Positions 58,800-64,000 of a DNA stretch of 64,000 nucleotides are shown piece by piece. This DNA is from Termitomyces sp. T153. Taxonomy: Eukaryota > Basidiomycota > Agaricomycetes > Agaricales > Lyophyllaceae. The notes under the pieces are model-generated. The model did not search any database. It worked only from the letters and a program-made list of their open reading frames with translations, and was not told the DNA's origin. The translations under genes and the position numbers were made by a program. Positions within the stretch are counted from its first letter, which is position 1; each line of letters starts with the position of its first letter. The DNA lies in assembly GCA_018296165.2 (NCBI GenBank), contig JACKQL020000044.1:186001-250000 (forward strand), in the 5' to 3' direction.

Positions 58800-59640
58800 G
58801 GAGTTCTGATGGATGTTGATGCTTCCCGCCAGCAGTCCTGGCTAGCTACTTTGCCCATTATTGTCCTCAAGAGTTAGAAGTGCATTACCTGTCTTCATCG
58901 GAGCAAGAGGAGCTGCTTGCCCAACTCCTTGCAGCCTATGATGCAGCAGGAGCTCTCTCTCCTGATGCACTTGCAACTGTTCCTTCCACTAAGGTTGTTG
59001 GCGAGTTGGAGGTCACATCCATAGAGCCTGAGGAGAATTTTTAAAGTGGCAGCAGATGACCTGTACACCCCCATTGCCTACACCCCCATTGCCTAGCACT
59101 AATCATTTCACTCCCTTGTCCATAGAATCAAATATATTTGTTGCTGCTATTGATACTATGCCTGAAATGATAAGCCCCCCCTCAGACATACAATGTTGTC
59201 TCCCCCATTGCTACATTGTTGCTTCCACTCCTTCTGCCAACTCCTTGAAGCTACAGGTAGAAATTGAGATGACTGACACCCAACAGGTCCAGAGCATTGT
59301 GGCCCTGCTTGACAGTGGAGCAATGGGCCTTTCCCTTGATGCAGACTATGTGCAACAACACCATCTCACCACACACCCCCTCTCTCATCCAATCCCTGTA
59401 TACAACATTGATGGCATGCTCAATAAAGCTGGCTCTATTTGCTCAGTAGTGGACCTGGTGCTTTGCTACCAGGACCACTTGGAACATGCCACTTTTTCTG
59501 TCACTAGTTTGGGGAAGCAAGACATGATCTTAGGGTTTATCTGATTACATGAACATAACCCTGAGATTGATTGGACCAGAGGCAAGGTGAAGATGAGCCA
59601 TTGTCCCCATTGTTGTCTGACCTGTGCAGAGGAGGCTTGG
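58800..59640 (+). pseudogene. G6 retroviral-type aspartic protease region
   Basis: The segment after gag holds SSEQEELLAQLLAAYDAAG, then LKLQVEIEMTDTQQ and the protease core IVALLDSGAMGLSLD, with the catalytic DSG at 59311-59319. Next comes IPVYNIDG, then TSLGKQDMILGFI, where a TGA replaces the Trp of GFTWL. The region to about 59940 is a Cys-rich linker with C-x-x-C pairs. Protease would process the polyprotein. Confidence 0.85.
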
Positions 59641-59971
59641 AAGGAGCACAGAGTAAAAGTCCATGAGTGTGCTACTATGCATGCTTGTCACACAGGGCAT
59701 CTCCCTTTTGCTGATCTCAACCTCCTGAATCCCCCCCCCTCTAGTATTCCCTCATAAAGAGGCCCTCTACAAGGATGTCCAAGATGTTGGGTGCAAACCT
59801 CAGGAGGAAGATGGATGTAAAGGGGACTTTGCCAGCACTCATGACTCAGAGTCTCCAGATGAGACCATTTAGGTAGGTGATAGGATCTATGCCACAACAC
59901 TCTGCCCTCCCCTTACAATAGCAGAGATCGGAGCTAGTCAGACAACCTCTCAGTGATTAGCCAGGGCATTT

Positions 59972-61300
59972 GTGGCAAATTCCCAGCCCAAACTCTTTCA
60001 CAGCATAGTTCTGCATCATTTACATGACTTCAAGGATGTATTTTCCAAGGCATCATTTGATTCACTCCCAAAGCATAAGCAATGGGCCCATGCAATCAAG
60101 CTGATACCAGATGCCAAACCCTCCAGTTGCAAAGCCTATCCCCTCACACTCTGTGAGCAGGATGAACTGGATGTGTTCCTGCAGGAGAACCTTAGCTCTG
60201 GCAGAATATGACCCTCTAAGTCTCCAATGGCCTCCCCAGTCTTTTTCATTAAGAAGAAGGATGGGTCTCTTTGTCTGGTTCAGGATTATTGAGTCCTGAA
60301 TGCAATAACAGTAAAGAACCACTATCCCCTACCACTCATCTTGGAACTGGTCAACAACCTTCAAGGTGCATGATATTTCACTAAGTTGGATGTCCATTGG
60401 AGCTACAACAATGTGTGCATCAAGGAAGGAGATGAGTGGAAGGCAGCATTCAGAACCAATTGCAGACTCTTTGAATCTTTAGTAATGTTCTTTGGCCTCA
60501 CAAACAGTCCAGCCACCTTCCAGACAATGATGAATGATATCTTCTATGATCTGATAGCAGAGGGTGTTGTTTGTGTGTATCTTGATGATATCCTTATCTA
60601 TACCAAGACCCTAGAGGAACACCATCAGATCACATGCATTGTCTTGGAATGCCTCTGCTAACACAAGCTCTATCTTAGGCCTGAGAAGTGTGAGTTTGAG
60701 CAGACTAAAGTTGAGTATCTCAGTCTGATCATCTCTCATGGAACAGCAGAGATGGATCTGGTTAAAGTAGCAGGTGTAGTGGAGTGGCCAGAGCCAAAGA
60801 ACAAGAAGGAAGTACAGGCCTTCCTAGGCTTTGTTAACTTCTACCAGAGGTTTATCCAAGATTTCTCTCACCATGCCCACCCTCTTTTTGACCTCACTGT
60901 CAAGGACATGGCATGGCAATGGAAGCCTGTGCAGCAAGTTGCCTTTGATGCTCTCAAGCAAGCAGTGATCTCTAAGCCAGTTCTTGTATTCCCTGACAAT
61001 GACTCCCCCTTCCATGTTGAAGCAGATAGCTCCAACTTTGCCATAGGAGCTGTTCTTTCTCAGCAGTCCAAGGGGGATGGCAAGTGGCATCCTGTAGCCT
61101 TCTACTCCAAGAGCCTTAATGCAGTAGAACAGAATTACAAGATCCATGACAAGGAGATGCTTGCTATAATTTAGTCCTTTGAAGAATGGCAGCACTTTCT
61201 TGAGGGAACATGGCATCAGTTTGAAGTCTGGACAGATCACAAGAACCTAGAGTACTTCCATATGGCAAAGAAGCTTAATCAACACCAAGCTTGATGGTCC
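59972..61300 (+). pseudogene. G6 reverse transcriptase and RNase H
   Basis: RT starts after the linker KPSSCKAYPLTLCEQDELD. The order is LVQDY, a TGA at 60290-60292 where Arg is expected, [43 protein letters not shown] and [12 protein letters not shown]. The catalytic YLDD at 60578-60589 is intact. The connection domain has KKEVQAFLGFVNFYQRF. RNase H has VEADSSNFAIGAVLSQ, YKIHDKEMLAI and [13 protein letters not shown], so the D-E-D residues are present. TGA at 61292-61294 and TAG at about 61172 interrupt it. Confidence 0.88.
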
Positions 61301-62980
61301 TTGTATCTGGCTAACTTTGACTTCTTGCTGCACCACAAACCTGGATGGAGCATGGATAAACCAGATGCATTATCTAGGCAAGCTGATCATAGCATGGGGG
61401 CAGGTGATAATGACAACATCATCCTCCTCAAGCCTGAGCTCTTTGCCATTCATGCTCTAGAAGGGATTGTGGCCCAAGAGGATGAGGCAAACATCCTCAA
61501 GGACATCCAGTGAGGGAATCAAGTGGGTGTGCAAGAGGATGCAGTGGCCCAGGCTGCTCAGGCCTTGCGAGCACAACGAGCCAGTGGGGTTAAGTCAGTA
61601 CATGCTGAAAAGTGGAGTTTCCAGGATGGGCTTCTGACCTTCAGAGGACACATTTATGTGCCCAACATTCCTGAGCTTCACCAGTGCATTCTAGAACAAC
61701 ATCATGACTCTTGGGTAGCTGGACATCCTGGAAGGTAGAAGACACTGGAGCTGGTATCCCAGAATTATTGGTGGCCACAGATCTCCCAATATGTAGGCAC
61801 CTACACTAGCACCTGCAATCTTCATCTCTGCACCAAGCCTCACTGCCAAGTGCCCATGGGCCAGCTCTACCCACTTCCTATTCCAGCCACTCACTGGAGT
61901 GTTGCATTGGTGGATTTCATTGTGGAACTCCCAGATGCTCATGGGTACAATGCAGTGATGGTAGTTGTGGACCTCTATGGTAAACAAGCCCTTTTCATCC
62001 CTACTCACACAATATGCTCTGCCTTGGGAGCAGCTAGTCTGTATTAGAAGAATGTCTGGAAGCTCCATAGTCTGTCAGATGGGTATGTTTCCAATTGAGG
62101 CCTCCAGTTTGTAGCAGAATTTACTTGGGAGCTGTACCACCTGCTTGGAGTGAAGCTCCATACTACTACTGCCTATCATCCCCAGTTGGATGGGCAGATG
62201 GAACATGAAAATCAGGAACTGGAACAGTATCTCTGCCTCTTTTGTAATGAGAGGCAGGATGATTGGGACAAGCTCCTGCCAGATGCTGAGTTCCAGTACA
62301 ACAACCATGTCCACTCTTCCATGCAGATGACTCCATTCTTTCTGGACACTGGCAGGCACCCCCATATGGGATTGGAACCTTGGGCACACTCCTCTGAGAA
62401 TGACTCCATAAATGAGTTTGTGGACAGGATGAAGAAGGCACAGAAGGAGGCCAAGGCTGCATTGGTGAAGGCCAAGGATGACATGGCATGCTACTATGAC
62501 CATTGCCAGACACTGGCCCCAGTTTACAAGCCAGGAGACTGTGTGTACTTGGATAGCTTGGATATTAAGATGACAAGGCCATCCCAAAAACTGTCACATT
62601 GTCATCTTGGCCCCTTCATGGTGGAGAAGAAAGTGGGACCCTTAGCATACTGACTTAAGCTCCCAGTAGGCCTATGCCAATTGCACCCAGTCTTCAATGT
62701 TGTCAAACTATTTCCAGCCCCAGAGGATCCAATCCCTGGCTGCTGCCCTAAGCCACCCCCCCCTCCCCCCACCAGTTCTGGTTGACAGTGAGGAGGAGTA
62801 TGAAGTGGAGGAAATTTTGGATAGCAGGATATTCCAAGGGAAGTTGCAGTTCAAGGTGAAATGGAAGGGATATGGCATCAAGGACATCTCTTGGGAGCTG
62901 CAGGCTAATATATGTGCACCAACCCTGGTCCAGGACTTCTACCATAGGCATCCAAATGCCCCAAAAGCCATTTGAGGCAT
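61301..62980 (+). pseudogene. G6 integrase with C-terminal chromodomain
   Basis: The zinc-binding region is HDSWVAGHPGR then CNLHLCTKPHCQ. The catalytic core reads VDFIVELPDAHGYNAVMVVV (first Asp), then TTAYHPQLDGQMEHENQELE, which supplies the catalytic Glu. The second Asp region, YVSN*GLQFV, has TGA at 62096-62098 for the conserved Arg. A GPL-type linker (RPSQKLSHCHLGPFMV) follows, then the chromodomain YEVEEILDSRIFQGKLQF and KWKGYGIKDISWEL at about 62800-62910. Integrase inserts the cDNA. Chromodomain targeting to heterochromatin is known for this group and could explain the clustering here. Confidence 0.88.
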
Positions 62981-63064
62981 TTATCCCATTTCAGCAGTGG
63001 ACCAGGCAATTTGTGACTTCTTCTACCCAGTGCATCAAGGCACCACACACTAGAGGGGGGGTGA

Positions 63065-63617
63065 TGTCAGGGGATGTCCCAGTCCCCCTTTGCTCTGTTC
63101 TCCCTCCTTATGATTTTCCTTTATTCTCCTTCCACTTCCCTATCTACTAGCTCCAGTTTCAATAATCAGGCTGCACCAGTTCTCTGTCCATAATTCTGAC
63201 AAGTGTTGCCCCTTCTACATGGCCTCTTACCAGATCCCCAGATTGTTTCATGTATTCCAGGCCTACCACTCATCATAGGCCTTCCATCCTTGGACCACAG
63301 GTACTTATGACTGAGGGCTATCTTTTGGTCATATAAGTATGTAGTTATGTACAGAGAGTCCAGAGATCAAGGCCACTTACAATGGATTTCCACTTTTGAT
63401 TGGACTCCAGATTTGGTTGTTGTTGGGTCTTGTTTTCAGAAGCTCTAGAGTAAATTTTCTGAACACTGGCATTGGGGATCCTTAGACTTGTTCTCTTTGG
63501 ATCTCCCTCTGCCAGGTGAGTAGCTAGAACTCTAGAACTTGTAGATACTGAATAAACTTTGGATCTCCCTCTGCCAGTTGTGTGATTGAGCCACAGCCTC
63601 CTGAGGTTGCCCTTACA
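63065..63617 (+). repeat. 3' LTR of G6 (553 bp)
   Basis: It follows the purine tract AGAGGGGGGGTGA, starting TGTCAGGGGATG and ending TTGCCCTTACA. It is the best uninterrupted reference for the family-G LTR in the window. Confidence 0.92.
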
Positions 63618-63665
63618 GAGGTGCTAGAACAAGTCATGGAGATCAGAAATGAAAGTCCCCTGACA
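63618..63665 (-). repeat. 5' LTR of H, second part
   Basis: GAGGTGCTAGAACAAGTCAT onwards matches 50892-50940 of the other H LTR and ends CCCCTGACA. It completes the H LTR interrupted by G6; the following CTTCC is the H target duplication. Confidence 0.88.
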
Positions 63666-63670
63666 CTTCC

Positions 63671-64000
63671 CCTGATTCTCCTGAGCCCCTGGGACCCTCT
63701 CCCACTGTTCCTGACTCTGGAGTACATCACCAACTCATCTCCCTAGTTTGCCTGACCAATTCCAGAGCATCATGACAACCCTGGAATGGCCCACATCCTC
63801 AACTGATTTCATCATAATATCACCACAGCCTGTCCCCTGATCACAACCAACACCTGTCAACTCTGCACAGCCCTGACAAGCCCTGCCACCACACCTGCTG
63901 TCCCCCAGAGCTCTCCAGTAGTCAGTATATAAGTTGTAGTGTAGCACCTCATACTCTAGTCTTGATATTGCCTTACCTGATGTGTTTCTGATTGTTTCCA
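63671..64000 (+). repeat. Family L LTR, old copy 4, right part
   Basis: It resumes the L sequence broken at 50572, with CCCACTGTTCCTGACTCTGG, then TATCACCACAGCCTG, AGTCAGTATATAAG (about 63920) and TACTCTAGTCTTGATATTG. It runs off the window, so the far end, its own target duplication and the rest of G4 are not visible. Confidence 0.85.

Larger units (their letters stand above)
56027..63617 (+). mobile_element. Gypsy G6, full-length chromovirus with nested L
   Basis: Both LTRs are present. The 5' LTR is 56027-56442 plus 57527-57666, about 553 bp without the L insertion. The 3' LTR is 63065-63617, 553 bp. Between them are gag, protease, RT, RNase H, integrase and chromodomain in order. Flanks are TAGGT and GAGGT, one change from a perfect duplication; H's other LTR has GAGGT at this site. 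Scattered stops, several of them CGA-to-TGA changes, make it inactive, but it serves as the reference for all other family-G pieces in the window. Confidence 0.9.
50573..63665 (-). mobile_element. Gypsy element H, antisense, carrying nested G6
   Basis: Its LTR is a relative of G, starting TGTCAGGGGACT and ending GCCCTTACA on the minus strand. The left (3') LTR is 50573-50940. The right (5') LTR is 55781-56026 plus 63618-63665, split by G6. The whole is flanked by CTTCC (50568-50572 and 63666-63670) and sits in L copy 4. Internal coding lies at 50941-55780 and is rearranged: it contains a plus-strand family-G gag-protease piece and another antisense gypsy piece. Ends, orientation and duplication agree. 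Confidence 0.85.

Noticed and set aside
62166..62587. Minus-strand frames over the G6 integrase
   Set aside because: They overlap a well-supported plus-strand integrase core, contain no domain and are Pro/Ser-rich antisense shadows.

Overview
The window looks like nuclear DNA of a repeat-rich basidiomycete fungus, probably an Agaricomycete. The evidence is short (about 48-70 nt) GT-AG introns in every host gene, an NRPS-like adenylate-forming reductase of the kind common in mushrooms, chromodomain Ty3/gypsy elements, and Helitrons. The species cannot be named from the sequence.

Only about 2.3-12.1 kb is a host gene island with ordinary CpG content. It holds three things. One is a five-exon von Willebrand A domain gene (3246-4267, +). 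The second is a decayed, convergent PRM10/ThrE-like membrane protein gene (about 4504-5831, -). The third is an intact 14-exon A-T-R adenylate-forming reductase (7118-11069, -), which I could splice into one open frame of 1085 codons with the nucleotide, phosphopantetheine and reductase motifs in place.

The rest is nested transposons, mostly CpG-depleted and full of stops. From 13.8 to 27.2 kb lies a deleted chromodomain gypsy element (G1). Its 3' LTR is split by 9.15 kb made of two Helitrons in head-to-tail tandem (B 17867-24598, A 24599-27018, both on the minus strand). Each Helitron ends in a terminal hairpin plus a 58/59-bp minisatellite. From 27.8 to 34.2 kb a gypsy element (G2) carries an antisense Ty1/copia insertion, which itself carries a solo LTR. 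From 34.2 to 42.4 kb there is another chromodomain-LTR remnant, two tRNA-like sequences, short tandem repeats and unassigned decayed DNA. From 42.4 to 47 kb is a second gypsy lineage (G3), followed by a gypsy gag (G4).

The right end (47.1-64 kb) is a nest I could resolve from target-site duplications. G4 gag is interrupted by a family-L LTR. That LTR is interrupted by an antisense gypsy element H (50573-63665, TSD CTTCC). H is interrupted by gypsy G6 (56027-63617, TSD GAGGT). G6 is interrupted by a young CpG-rich family-L solo LTR (56443-57521, TSD GGATC). Family L occurs six times, always as an LTR without an internal region. It gives an internal age series from CpG-rich (43690, 56443) to almost CpG-free copies.
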